Assembly (NCBI GenBank): GCA_030141605.1
Contig: JAQGDQ010000439.1
Location: forward strand, 1-64,000
Origin: Tubiluchus corallicola
Lineage: Eukaryota; Priapulida; Priapulimorpha; Priapulimorphida; Tubiluchidae
Reading direction: 5' to 3'
Length of the DNA: 64,000 nucleotides
The notes under the pieces are model-generated. The model worked only from the letters and a program-made list of their open reading frames with translations. It was not told the DNA's origin and did not search any database. Every line of letters begins with the position of its first letter. Within the stretch, counting starts at the first letter, position 1. Below are positions 49,986-63,270 of this stretch, one piece after another. The position numbers and the translations under genes were made by a program.

Positions 49986-49989
49986 GCTG

Positions 49990-50350
49990 TTACAGGCAAA
50001 GTGTAAAGCCTAGGCATCTCATGGAGTACGAAAACAAACCATGTGAAGTGTCTAAAATAATATTTTCTACACTTTGCCTAACCATTATATATAATGCAAA
50101 ACTTTGTCTAGGCAAAGTGTGTAAGTCTTAGACTTTCCTACGCATTTGATAGAATGCCGAATAAATTTTAGTTAATGCAGAGAAAAACACAAACCGTTTT
50201 GATATAAATTTCCTAAGCATTTTATATAATGTCAAGTATATTTTAGGAAAATATGTTTCAACGTGCCTGGAAATTTGTGTGGTAATAGTTGCGTGGTAAC
50301 ACATGAAATGCCTAGGAATTTTATAAAATGTCTAAATTTTGCACAATGCC
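49990..50350. repeat. Degenerate tandem repeat
   Basis: At least four diverged units share the core cctaggcatttyatataatg followed by y-aa and tattttag-type sequence, at about 50010, 50135, 50210 and 50310. Paired ggcaaagtgt / acactttgcc blocks allow fold-back. Confidence 0.5.
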
Positions 50351-50756
50351 TATAACACAGCCATTGTCTGTAGCCAACAGAATTTAACATCATCTCATTC
50401 TGAATTGCAATGAAAGTGCAGTTTATTTACTTATTTTTAAAACAAGACGCGGATTTCTGTGTGTGAACCCATTCTATTGCTGCTTGACTAGACTTTATAT
50501 ATGGAGGAGGCGCTACATGTAGTCAATATAATAATACAGCCGCAATTCATTGATTTTTTAACAACTTATTTGAACTTATAAGATTGTATTTATAGATATA
50601 TATATCAATTATGGTGTGTGTAGTAAAAAAGACTACGCTGGCTTGATAGCGATGAGGACGTATCCTAAAGAATGCATGTACAAAGAAAAAGGTATGTCGA
50701 TTATTACAGGATTTTTTATGAAGTCCAATCTATGGTTTTTGCTGACTTATACACAA

Positions 50757-50856
50757 TACACACACACACACGCACGCACGCACGCACACACACACACATA
50801 CACACACACACACGTGCGCGCACACGCACACACACATGCACACACGCACGCATGCG

Positions 50857-50926
<70 letters not shown>
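50757..50926. repeat. (CA)n microsatellite
   Basis: About 170 bases of CA units with CG, TA and CATG interruptions in the first half, then a pure CA run of about 60 bases. It runs into a short TATATATA. Confidence 0.97.
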
Positions 50927-50933
<7 letters not shown>

Positions 50934-51645
50934 CACATGCCATCATCATAATGAGACTAATCAATGCAATCCATTAGGAACCATAAGCGTGGCCACTTTA
51001 TAACATTTTCTGAAAGGTAAACTTACTAGACAACACTATTAATAACTTATTAGCATTGTTGTCCAGTAATAAGAGTGGCAAATTTTGACTAGTTTACTTC
51101 AAATGTCTTCCTTTTTCCAAGCTTCAAATTAAAATGGCTTCACGAAAAGAGGCTGGAACCAGAATGTAGGTCAACTGCATCTGACTCACCATCTAAAAAC
51201 ACAAGAACATGCAATCTTTCTATAATCATGAATATTTACTGCTGGCTTACCATTTCCTTAATAGACCCTGAGATGCATAGCCATAAGACAATTTGTTTTA
51301 GACAGTGAGTAATTTGAATGATGATACGAAAGATTGGTTGTAGCATGGGTAGTGAGTGTATAGTAGACGCCTGCGTTTATTATGACAGCATTTTTAGTAC
51401 GAATGCGATGCAGTGCTAGCCTACAACAGTGGTGAAAATTAACCATTATGTTAGTACAAACGGTTTTAGGGAGAAATTATGAAATATGAGTTTAAAATTA
51501 AGACTGTGCTCAATATCAGACAGTTCAAATTTAACAGTTTACAAATTTAGCTTTCAAAGATGTATTTCTGCACATTTTGTTTAATATCCAATTTGTTTGT
51601 GATAATAGTCATTTTCTTTACTTGTACGGACTTCAATAAAGTTAC

Positions 51646-51768
<123 letters not shown>

Positions 51769-51839
51769 GATCATCATCATCATCGTCATCATCAGTATTA
51801 CCATTATTACTATAGCTATCTCAAGTGCAGGCTAAAAAT

Positions 51840-54080
51840 CACAATCAACAAGGTAATCTCTAATGGTGCGCACAACATTTAACAAAAGAAGTTAGTGACG
51901 AGTAAAAATTTTTGTCATATCTCTCTAACATATAATAATAGCAAGAAGCCTCTACATTAATAGTGCATTAACAATTATCGTATAACCTGACAAGAAAATA
52001 AAAATCAGCGAAAAGCATCAAAAGGTGACAAAGAAAGCAAGGCATTAATAGGAACAATAACATCATGTGGGTGTAGTATACCTATATTAATGAAAGTCTG
52101 CATTGATTCCGAAATGTCAAGCAGCAATTTCTACATTAACAAGCAAAAATGAAGCAACACTCTGACATAATAAACGTTGTTGATGATTTTATATTGGGAA
52201 TACATTAACATTTATGCATTTGAGGGGAAAATATAACAATAGCTTCAACTGGAAATTTATTAATTTGTTTGATTAATTTTCGGTAATTGCAGCAACGTTG
52301 AAACGTTGAGTAAAATCGCTAAAATTAAAATTGTTCTGCACCTTTTCAGCTGTCTCTTTTTTACTCTCCAAATAATGACGTCGATGGTTATGAGAGCCAC
52401 AAGCATCTGCCGTCATTACTGTTATTGCAATCATAGCGACCGTGACGATAATTGGAGCAGCAGCGATGACAGAACCATAGTAACACACAACCATAGTCTT
52501 CATTAACGTAGATGCGCTTGTTCTTTTCAAAAGCAGCAACTGACTTATAATAAAACGTAATGCGTTTTTATTGCAGTAAACAGTCATTTTAGTGAACTAA
52601 TTTCATGTGTATCGTTTTTTGTATATAATTATGTAAACAGCGTGTCCGCTTTTATGTGTGTTTTTTGTTGTTTTGTGCTCTGTTTTATTGTAATTTTAGT
52701 AATTTTAGTCATACGTTTGAATGTGTAGTCTTAATGTCTTATATATATATATAAGATGCACGAATATATATATATATATATATTCTTTAGTTTATATGTA
52801 TGTTTTATATAGATTTTAAGTCAGAAATAAAAATGTGAATTGAAATGAGTTTTCGAATAAACTGTATGTTGTCCTATTAGTATTTTGCGGGTTAGATTGT
52901 TTTGAGCCATATGTTAATATTGGGTCCAGTTTTCCTTTAATTTACCTCTTCGTCTGCTTACATTTTAATTAACGTTCATCCTCCGATAATAATTGTGACG
53001 GACGCTGCTGTTTATATTTGGAACTTGGGGCCGGTACCCCAGAGTAGTCATAAAGATAACGACATCGTTATTAATATTTACTGAATGTATTTACAATGTT
53101 AATAACTAGGTGACGACTTTCAGAGAGCCGTCAGCTCTCGTGCAGCATGAAAGACTGCAAAATATTTTTTGTTTAGGATGAGATCAATCAGGTAATGTGA
53201 GAAGATTATGACAACTATAACCGAACCTGAATTGAGAGATTAAGAATCATAATTAATAGCTAAATAAGACATATTAACACACAATTCAAAATTCAAAGTG
53301 TGCACACCTTTTATATCACAGTAACATATATAGAATGTTATTCTATCTGTGTGGTTTTTTTGCATTATAATGTATTGCACTGTATTTGTGATTTGTTGCA
53401 ATGAATTGTAAAACTGTAGTGTGTTGAATCGTCAATACATTATCTTCTTATAATAAGAGAGCCAGTTCCTGACAAATCCGTGATTAAGCTATTGCTTGCT
53501 TACAGGAACAGGAAGTAACGTTGAAATTTACATCTTAATCTGACAACGATGATGACAACGGGGACGACGACGACGACGATGATGATGGCTATGATTATGA
53601 TGACGATGATGTTGATTAGACAAAATGGCGTCTGAGAACAGATTTGACAAAAACAAAACTAAACGCAAACGACATTTTGCGAAAACCATAAGGAAACGGC
53701 ATTGTTTCTTGTGTTGCAGTTTTGCAATGATTGACGTTGATGAGCTTGAGTTCAGTTTCTCTCAAATCAGGCAATATATCTGTCTTTGCACTGTCAAACT
53801 TTCACACTTAAGTAAATGGACATTTCACTGTAGGCGGGCTTAATATTGGTTACGAAGTTTGATTTGGTAGCCTTTTATGTTGACAAGTTATGTCTGACGA
53901 CTTTAGCTTCAAGCAAAAAACATCTAAGAGCTGGTTGTGCTTTTTCGAGTAGCATGTAGCATGGATCACTACGTGACATTTCGTGCATTATTAACCAGGG
54001 CTGGTTGCACACTTGGTGCTGCTTATTGTGGAGTTGCATGCTATAGATGAATGCATGCAATTAAGATTGTTACTTAAGAT
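51840..54080. other. No gene recognised; short simple repeats
   Basis: Includes (TA)n tracts at 52740-52787 and a GAC/GAT run at 53547-53605. A 72-codon frame at 53625-53843 begins inside basic low-complexity sequence and has no recognisable domain. Confidence 0.5.
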
Positions 54081-54084
54081 AGGC

Positions 54085-54470
54085 CCAATGATGTAGCATG
54101 AACTTGTTCTCCAAAGTCCCATTCCGTCTGTTGTACACATTGAATCTACCATTTATTAGGGCATTCCACCCACTCTTATCTGCAGCTAACAGCGTAAGTT
54201 CTTCTACTTCTAACGCTAGATTTGGTTGAAGTTGTTGAACAGCTTTATTTATCTTAGCTCTCCAATTTGTTTTTGGTTTGTCAGGTGGTTTTTTGCAAGG
54301 TTTTAAGACCTCTTTTAAGGCGATTCTTACTGGGGTTTCACTTGGTAATCTGAAATGGTATCCTAGCCATCATAATCTTCTGAACTTGACTTTTGAACTC
54401 CAAGGAAAAGGTACAAGTAAAAGAGTTTTAAGTCATATTTGGTTTAATCATTTTCTAAGAGCGGAACCAT
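54085..54470 (-). mobile_element. LINE copy J, extreme C-terminus
   Basis: Minus-strand frame reads RLWWLGYHFRLPSETP, then KTNWRAKINKAVQQL and AADKSGWNALI, matching the R-L-x-W-L-G-H-x-x-R-M-P and final W-x-x-L signatures at the end of several LINE ORF2s. Different lineage from copies A, E and F. Both ends truncated. Confidence 0.72.
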
Positions 54471-54804
54471 ATTTTTGTAAACTTGGCTCTTTCAACTGGT
54501 AAAGATAAGCGAATGCTGTAAGTTGCCAATCTTTCCAGAAAATTCGTTAGTTTGTACTAAAGAGTTTTAGCTACTTATCGTTGCGACGCAGATTCGGACA
54601 GCATTGATGGATGTGTTCGTCTAATAACGATGGAATTAGTCCAACACTAAGATGTAGCCATATCCGCGCAATAAATGATTGCTTTTAAATTTTGAAGACA
54701 AGATGTAGTTAATTCTTTAATGAAAAACGATGAAGGGCAAGGGTGACTTTCAACGGAGACTTTACTCCAATCTTTGACAGGTCCCTCGGTCCTGACGCCT
54801 TATC

Positions 54805-55010
54805 ATCACCCCTTCGTCGTCGTCATGATCATGATCATCACCATTATCATCATCATTGTCACCATCGTCATGATCTTCATGATCATTATGATCATGATCA
54901 TCACCATCGTCATCAATATTATCATCATCATCATCATCACCATCGTCATCAATATTATCATCATCATCATCATCACCATCATCGTCGTCGTCATCATCTT
55001 CATCACCATC
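54805..55010. repeat. (CAT)n array with a longer period
   Basis: Imperfect CAT/CAC/CGT units. A ~38 base block containing catcaatattatcatcat is repeated in tandem around 54905-54985, so a higher-order unit is superimposed on the triplet repeat. Confidence 0.85.
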
Positions 55011-57030
55011 ATGTTCATTTCTTTTTGTCCTCTTGTAAAAAGAAGCTGCCAAATTCTAAGTCTATTATAAGATGTGAATGTGTACTGTAGTTTTAAAAAT
55101 CAAGTCATATATTTTTACTTGCTCCCCTTTAAGTAAATGGCATTTTATATAAGAGAGAAATAACCGTTATTAAAGCTATTCACAGTAATTTCTTCAACAT
55201 CCGTATTGATCTACATGAGGAACAAACAGCTCACAAACACATACATTTATTTGTACTTTATAGATACGTCGCTACTATTACGTTGCAACTTGCAATACTT
55301 GTAAAGTACTATAAGTGTGGTGTAATATAATAAAATAAATGCTAAATACGTAATAGAGAAAAGAACACAGATAGGTCTCTTATTAGGTATACACAAGCAT
55401 AACTTTCACGGGTTCACAACACTCAAAACTTGAATGGAAATACTCTTACAGTTTCTCAAGAGATTTTTTTTGTGAAAATTATGAATTCGAGCTTCGATAC
55501 TTCACTGACTTCAATACTTCAGTTTTATTCGCTAGGCTGCATAGTCGAGATAATGCACCCCTAAGCAAGGTACTGTAGCGTGGAAACGAACAATAACCGA
55601 AAAAACAGTTTTTTTAACACAATGAACGTACACATGTTTTTAATAGATTGTGAAATTCAAAACAACTTTTTCGTTTTCATTAGTCAGCCCGCTTAGACAT
55701 TTGGAAGCAAAAGTGCATAATTATAGAAAATCGTCATAGAAAGCTATAAAAGAAAGCCTTAAGATGCTAATAATATATTATGCTTATCTTATTTTGTCAC
55801 TTTGGTGTAGAACAATGAGCTTGTCATCTTGTATTCTTAATGCGTCCATCGTTTAGCTGTTAACTAAACTCCTAATCTACTAGATTCCATACAATTTTCT
55901 AATAAGTGTAATAAAGCAAAATGAGTAAATGCTGTTAGTCGGCAATAATGTGGCTTCACTGCATCATAAAGTGGAAAAAGTATTAGTGAGTTTATCAACC
56001 CAAGTTAAATTGTAGCTGTAGCAACAATCAGTGGCAAATGAATGGTTCCCTAGTCCCTAATAAAATAAGCAACACAGGCGTAACGTGTCATATAGCAGAA
56101 GTTGTTGACAATTTATCGTAGGAATAGAAAATTAAAAGTAAAAAGAAAATGCAGTGTGACTAAAGTACAAGTTAGAAAAATACGCTTGCTGCTGTTCTGT
56201 CAAACATGGAAAGACCTGCATATCTGGTGAAAAGTTCAAATATTAATATTATTTGAATTGTCAGTAGGCGATGTGAGAAGGATATGTTTTCAGTTTTCTG
56301 CCAGAACATTACGATAATACCACAATATCGTTATCTTAGCGATGAAAAGATCTCACTTTTATTTGTTAAGATGTCAGTTTTACTTTGGTGTCGCTAACAA
56401 ACCGTTCCAGCTTGGTTCAGCCCCAAAAGGTAACTGAAAGTGGGGAAAGTGAAAAAAATTGAAAAACATGATCCAACTTTGATGCAATAATAATTTGAAG
56501 TACTTGTCATGCCAAGATTTAACGTACGGGCCTGGCTGCGTGAATTTCAAGATAACCGGAGAGAAGCCATCGCTTGTTATATGCTTAAAACAATCTACCC
56601 TATAATGTACTAAAAGGGAACATACCATTTTTTCAAGAACGACTTACTTGATTTATCATTATTAGCACAGAAATATTTTCCCGTTCACGCCACTAGTTCT
56701 TCACGGTTACATGCATTTAGCCATTAGCCAGTTAGACGGTCACTAGCACCTGCGTTTTGGAAACGCGTTGCACACAAAACGGATGCTGTACCTATCAGTT
56801 CAGATGTGGCTCTGTTGTGACGTGGTACACACGTTCGAGAGCTCATGTGTGAGCATAGCGGTAAATTTGAAATTTTAATTTTTATCTTAAAACTTGCCGA
56901 ATTTTAGAACAACACACTGAATCTCTTACAATAGTGCTGCACTTCAATCTTCGCTTTCACAAACACGTGCAACATGCTCGTGGAATGTGATAAAAGTTAT
57001 ATCCATTTGTGATGTCATCACTAGTTGGGC
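55011..57030. other. No gene recognised
   Basis: AT-rich; no domain, RNA gene or repeat identified. Confidence 0.5.
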
Positions 57031-57039
57031 TCGCCCGCC

Positions 57040-57430
57040 ATTAATTAAGTTTTTAATTTATTACTTAATTATCAGAAACGTTTCCGCATTATTATAGGTG
57101 TTAAACGTCGAAATGGGTTAGGATATGAAAAATCATCCTGTTTTCCTTTAAGGTAAGCGTGCAGCTGCAGCTGTTGCTTGCGCGACGTATTGCAGCTGTA
57201 ATTACGAAGCTGCTGATTAAATTTCGCTGATTTGTTAATGAGATCTCAAATAATCCAACCGCCACTTATAATCCAGTTGCAGCGAGACGGGGAAATTTGT
57301 TTGTCATTTTACGACGACGACAGTTTTCTTCATCAGTGCGATTGAATTTTAATGATACGGCAGCCGTGTAAATCAGAGGCCTGCGCAATTTTTTATTGAT
57401 TAAATGAGACATGTGCGTGCCAACAATTTT
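57040..57430. promoter_or_regulatory. Candidate regulatory block upstream of NOS1AP
   Basis: Non-coding, less AT-rich than its surroundings, with clustered binding-site-like motifs: CAGCTG E-boxes at 57162, 57168 and 57193, TAATTA at 57199, several TTAAT/ATTAA homeodomain-type sites (57045-57075, 57215-57240) and a GC-rich centre. No frame or splice signal. Enhancer function is inference from motif density. Confidence 0.3.
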
Positions 57431-57886
57431 TGTAATAATAAATCTCCTGCAGGAACTAAATCCTGACGGAAATCAATGCCACAAAGCTCTTATAATGCAG
57501 GAAAAATTTTGAAAGAAATCTATTGTACCAAATCATAATTGCAAGCAGAGCGTTGCAAAGTTTCTGTTGGCATTACTCGCAGAGGAACAAGCCTAGTTTT
57601 ATGAATGCAACACTAAGTAATTAATAAATACTTGTTTATCATTGTTTAAACCTCATTACAAATGATTATAGATATGTATTGTGTGTATAATTAATTTAAT
57701 TTGTAAGATAGATCTATATACTGCTGCAATTATAAACAGTAGCACCATTCATGGAGCAGTTCTTTACCAACATAGTAGAAAACAAATTTCTTACAATTCT
57801 TGGCGGGAATTTAAGGAATTTCAGTAGGCACAATAACGAATGTCGTGGTACTTTGGTAAGCACTCTATGAGCTTTGACTTCAGTTG

Positions 57887-58108
57887 CTAAATTGTTCTAT
57901 TATTAAAACAGTACACCCATCGCCCCTTTCTGCTGCATGGGCTAGGACATCTTTCGTTGGTTTTTGTACTACCATAGTTTCGATATCGAGTAAATCCAAT
58001 ATTTTTTAGTAATTTATCTGCTGCATCTAAAGTGTGATGACAAGTCACTAGATCAGTGTCCCCAGCGCCTGGTGAGATTATACCTGTTGACTTGACTTGC
58101 TTAGACAA
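57887..58108 (-). other. Unrecognised frame, possibly a decayed coding piece
   Basis: One frame reads ...GDTDLVTCHHTLDAADKLL, and the overlapping +1 frame continues as ILDLLDIETMVVQKPTKD and then AHAAERGDGCTVLII to a stop near 57885. The switch suggests an old exon or transposon gene with one frameshift. No family recognised. Confidence 0.3.
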
Positions 58109-58109
58109 G

Positions 58110-61100
58110 AGACTTCTTTGGGAATTATTCCCAGTTTCCTAGTGTGTACAAAATTCTTATAGCGCATTCTACTGGGACCTACAAAGTTAAAGACATTCCG
58201 TTTGTGTTTATCAATCATATTCTCAAACTGATTTCATTTCACAACAGCAGACTGGCCGCTTGAGTCAACAGTTTTTCTTTGTTTGACGTTTAACTCAGGC
58301 GATAAAATAAAAGTCTTCATCGAGTAGTAACAGAATCAACACGAAAAATCAAGTAAAACCAGGTCTGCTAAAGTCTTGCTAGAAGGCAACATAAAATTGA
58401 TTTTCTAGTGACGTTTTAGAAAAATTGATAGTAATGATAATGCTACTTCCCGCAGAAAAGGAAACATGCTTTAAGCGTTGCAAGTTAAAGACTTATTTTC
58501 TGGGATCCAATTTCAGAAGCTAAAGGTGCAACAAAGGTAAAATGCTTAAGCTATTAAATAGATTTATTAATTCTAGGACTTTGTTTAAAGGTACTAAAGA
58601 TAAAATCACTAAAGATAATGTGTTTGAAAATAAGATAGTGTTCTTCTGAGACTAGGTCATAAGCGGTAAAAGAGGTCAAAATGCCCTAAATGTCTCAAAA
58701 ATTCATTTTTACTTCAGAAGCTTTTATCGTTCCACACGGACTTCATCAGCTGTACACAGAGATACAATAATAAAAATTGTACGTAATTTTAAATATAAAG
58801 TAAAGGTATGCAGTGTCCTTAAAGTTATAGATTCAAAATTCATAAACAAGCTACATTAAAAGAAGCATCAAAAACATTGCTGTTGCATATTAAGAAAAAC
58901 AAAATGAAAATGAAAGATAACACGTACTGTGTTTAACAAACCAAATTAAAAGTTAAAAATATTGTTTTACACTGAAACTCAAATTTAGACTTACACAAAC
59001 CAGTAAAACTTGAAACGTCACTTCTTGGATCCCAAACCGAAAAATTCAACTTCATAAAGGGCTCGAGGCCAATTGGCTAATGAGGTATATGCGCCCGCTA
59101 ATGACAAATAATGCGCGAACGTTCTACCAAATGCACAAACAATAAAAATGACATTTTCAATCCAGGAACAAGAAGAAATTTGAAATTCTGAAAATCTACA
59201 AAGCTTCCGTATTTACTGTGTCTCAGTTCCAGGATTAATGCTGAATGCGTCCAATATTTCATCTGGTTTGTTTGCAGTTTTGCAGATAATCTTACTATTG
59301 TAGGCGGAAAGAACAATACGTTAGCTCTACGTTTGCGTTTTTAGATTAATTTCTTATTAAGTTAAATTTTGAATTACATGTTGTTACTGAATCAGTAATA
59401 TAAACACTTGAAGGAATAAGTGAATGAACGAACGGATGAACAAACGAATGAACCAACCAACAATTGGGAGCACGTTTGAAAAAATGAACAAACAAGTAAA
59501 CAAATGAACAAACGAATGAATGAATAAAAAATTAAACAAATAATTATGAGAGTGTAACCATACAATCCAGTTATATACTTTTTACATGTTGCAGTTCAGC
59601 TCACTTCAAGCCGGCATTTAGCACTTTATGTAGATTCTACTAATGTTGACTGCTAGGACTGGACCGGATTCTAGCTAACTATAGACAGATGATCCAGCAT
59701 TTAAACACCCAGGCCCAATGTTGTTTAACTTCATAACCAGGTCTACACCGTGTCATTCAGTATTTTAATACGCCATTGATAGTTTGTATATCATATCTTT
59801 ATCTGATGTTGGATAATTTGAATTGTCCAGTCACTGGACGCTGTTATTTGTTTGTCATAGTACACTAGCACCACTAAGATGTAAACCAGTAAAAATGTGT
59901 CATGGTGATTTCACATTGTTTATTTATGGTGGCCTGGCCCACTCTCAGTTTTTTCTTTAACCAGCTAGGACTTAAGTTGGGTCAACAATGGCATTAAGTC
60001 AACACCGGACCAAGATGCAATTACAATGGCATTGAGACTGACTTAGATGAATGGAAACTCATCATCGTAGTTGTCATAATAATCATTCAATTGTAGATAA
60101 TCATCGTCACTGACACAAATCATCATCATCATCATCACCACCACCAAATGTCATGGCCACCACTTTCACCACAACCATTGCAGGTGCTGTTTCTGCTGTC
60201 ACCGCTACCATCATCAACATATCATCAACGACGATGGCAGGCTTAACAAGTCAAAAAGTATCTACAGGCTGCTGGGGGTTGCTAATAGAACTGGCTGAAC
60301 AAAATAGAGAAGAGAATGCACCATAAAACATTGACGCTGTTTCCTAAAGTTTTTAATAAATTCTGGAATAGAGAAAAAGCAGAAAGATGATGGTGATGAT
60401 GCGGGAAAAAGACATATCCATGAGCTGAACAGAAGAACTAAAGAGTTAGATGAAAAGTATGGTAAAGTGGTTGAGCTTAAAGAAACAAAAGAAATAAATA
60501 AAATAAGAAAATCAGATGGAAGAAGACGATGAGAAGTAAAATTTAACAATGCATAAAAAGTCTCAACCGAGAATACAATTAAAAAGGAAACTTAGGTTTG
60601 TGAGTAACTATAGAGATGGTAAAGCCAAGAAGTACGTACATGTAATGAAACCGGAGAAGGCAGATTTTGAAGTAAGTTTAAACTATATGACGTTTAAACG
60701 TAATTACAAAAGTTGTTGTGTAAAAAGAGAATCATACTGCAGAGCATGTATTGAAAGGCAGAGTGACGAGAAAAGTAAAGAAACAATAAAATCTGAAAAG
60801 GCAGCAGGATTATGGAAAATAATCAACCGTATCCAAATGACATTAGATCTAAGAAAACGAAGTGGTGCCCGGGCAGTGGGATTTCCATGAGCATCACTTT
60901 TTCCTTTACCTTTTCTTCATAGCTTACAATTGTCAGTGTTGCTTTGTTTTTTTTTTACTTTTTGGTTTTTCTTGTTGATTTCATTTGCATTGACTTTTTT
61001 CAAAATTGTTTCTTTATTTATTTACTTTTGTAATTTTTACCATTATCTTTTTGGCCTTTAACACTATTATTTTATTGCTGTTGCCTTTTTTACATATTTC

Positions 61101-61790
61101 CTTTTTTGTGTGCTCCCGAATTTGATCACAGACAAAAATTTGTATTCTGCCATTTCATCGTTCTCTGCAGACACGTATGACTTTTCTCAATATCTCATTA
61201 GCACTGTCATGTCACGCGTTCTGTGCAAATACAGTAGCCTTGTAATTTTCGCATTATGGCTTGGTGTAGTAATTACATAGTATTGCACAAGGTATAATTG
61301 TTGGCAGGTTTCACTTTTCACTAGCACTTGTGTAAATTGCCTGCTAGTGCTAATAACAACAGCAATCATGCCGTCTTGCGATTCATTTTCCAAATGGCAG
61401 TACATGAGCTGCGGTAATAAGTTTAGCTTTCTGGCCTATAGAGCTGTTATGTGATTAAGCAATGGAATCGATAATAACTTTCAGTCTCTAACCCAAAGTC
61501 TCAGACTAGTTTACCAACAGCGTTAATTTTCTATCGTCTCTCTTGTCTCTCAACTTATAAAGTTTTTATGAGTTATATGTCGTTTTGAAAGAGCTACAAT
61601 ACCAAAAGCACGTTTTTCAACAATAAATGCCTTTACACACCCCTTGGTAATATAATAATTGCGGTATTTCTTGCTACAACGTCTCTTTATAACAACAATA
61701 TTTGCTACTCAAACAGTAGCAATAAACACGGACTTCCACGTTGAGCAAATACTGGGTTGTTTAGTGTGTCGGTCTGGCTAGGCGAAACAA
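58110..61790. other. No confident gene; weak ORF and simple repeats
   Basis: Contains a GAAC/GAAT/AAAC-type simple repeat at 59405-59535 and CAT units at 60118-60145. A 113-codon plus-strand frame at 60549-60890 is Lys/Arg-rich; its end (SEKAAGLWKIINRIQ) faintly resembles LINE linker sequence, but I cannot support a gene. Confidence 0.45.
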
Positions 61791-61830
61791 AAAGTGTTTG
61801 CACGAAAAACTCATTTATTACTCTTAAGAA

Positions 61831-62082
61831 TGCATGAATGGAAAATGAACTTGTTTCTTTCAAAAATGCATGAATGGAAAATGAACTTGTTTCTCTCAAA
61901 AGTACATGAATGGAAAATGAACTTGTTTCTTTCAAAAGTGCATGAATGGAAAATGAACTTGTTTCTCTCAAAAGTACATGAATGGAAAATGAACTTGTTT
62001 CTTTCAAAAGTGCATGAATGGAAAATGAATTTGTTTCTGTCAAAAGTGCATGAATGTAAAATGAGCTTGTTACTCTTTACAT
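61831..62082. repeat. 36 bp minisatellite
   Basis: Units start at 61831, 61867, 61903, 61939, 61975, 62011 and 62047, the last diverged; consensus tgcatgaatggaaaatgaac plus ttgtttctttcaaaag. Variants alternate (ttt with gtgc, tct with gtac), giving a 72 bp dimer. Because 36 is a multiple of 3, both strands stay open as 12-residue repeats. Degenerate relatives of the unit continue to about 62290. Confidence 0.95.
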
Positions 62083-62290
62083 TTCATGTATGGTTACGAA
62101 CTTGCTATCCCCAATAGAGTGTGCATAAGAAACTAACTTGTTGCTACGAAGTGCATGCATTAGGAACATACTTGTAACACTTTTTGAGTGCGTACTTGAG
62201 AAACGAACTTTTTACTTTCAAAAATGCACGCACGAGAAACGAACTTATTACAGTGCTCTTAAAAATGCAAGCATTGAAAAATGTAGGTAC

Positions 62291-63180
62291 ATTTGAACAG
62301 TATGACCCTTCAGTACGAGTTTCATGTTCTAGTGGTGAAAATAACAAAATTACAAGTTTCTTCTACTTCGACTAAAACTTAGCGCCTTTCATAAAGTGAT
62401 GTTCTTTAATCGCAAAAAGCCAAGCTAACCACTGATTATGGAAAAAGCAGTATAGAGTTATTGTTTAAACGAATTCCGGAGTAAAGGAATTAGTTTGGTT
62501 TAGTATTGCTTTACTATGAAAAAAGTCTGTTACATATGCTATGATAAGACTAGTCTTGAAATAATTTAGTGATCCAAATTATATTATTCCAGTCTTCTTT
62601 GAGAAAAACATTGCAATGCTGCGTTAGTGCATCAGATGAAAACTAATCTAACTTGCGTAATGCAGACAGATCTTTGATCTTATGTATGAATTTTACCTTT
62701 GATCATCTTTTTACAATCATTGGAGCAATAACATTGCATTGCGGTGGGGAGCAAGTTTTGATTTCGCGGACTTTGATGGTGCGTCATACGTTTTTTATAG
62801 AATTCTGCAGTCTGAAAGCCTGGATTAAGCACTCAGTGGCTGAACGTATTTAATGCAGGAACCCGGAAGCAATCTGATTATCAAGTATAATCTTCTAAGA
62901 CCAGACACCCAGCCAGCAGAGGTGTCTTTGTCGTCTTCATGTGCTACATATCTTCCTTCAACAAGCTAAATAGCAATAGGTAGCATAACAGACGAAACTC
63001 CCCAGAAACAGTTTTCTTGGTGGTCGTCCACTCTTTTATTAGGTAGTCTGTACATTGCTTAACTCTGTTCGCCATCACACACAGTGGACGACTCAGCTAC
63101 TGTCATTGCCCCGATAACTCAGTCTGTTCCGTGCATATTTCTTTTGTTATTGTGAGTTAGTGATGTTGAGCCTAATTGTT
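62291..63180. other. No gene recognised
   Basis: AT-rich sequence, no signature seen. Confidence 0.5.
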
Positions 63181-63181
63181 G

Positions 63182-63270
63182 TTGAAAATCGCTTGCAGAA
63201 GGTAATCTGCAAGCGATTTTCAATTGGTAAGCAGAAGATCTTGAGTTCAAGTCCCAAGGGAGGTGCATAA
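63182..63270 (+). repeat. Perfect hairpin next to a tRNA-like box
   Basis: Perfect 17-base arms (63182-63198 and 63207-63223, ttgaaaatcgcttgcag) around an 8-base loop. Directly after it, aattggtaagc and gagttcaagtccc resemble the A-box and B-box of a tRNA gene, so this may be the head of a tRNA-derived SINE. No complete tRNA fold is present. Confidence 0.45.

Noticed and set aside
53625-53843. 72-residue basic ORF
   Set aside because: Follows directly on a GAC/GAT simple repeat and has no recognisable domain or splice context.
61831-62082. CRISPR-like array
   Set aside because: Head-to-tail minisatellite with no spacers, in an animal genome.
63221-63270. Functional tRNA gene
   Set aside because: Only A- and B-box-like phrases are present; no acceptor stem or anticodon arm can be folded.
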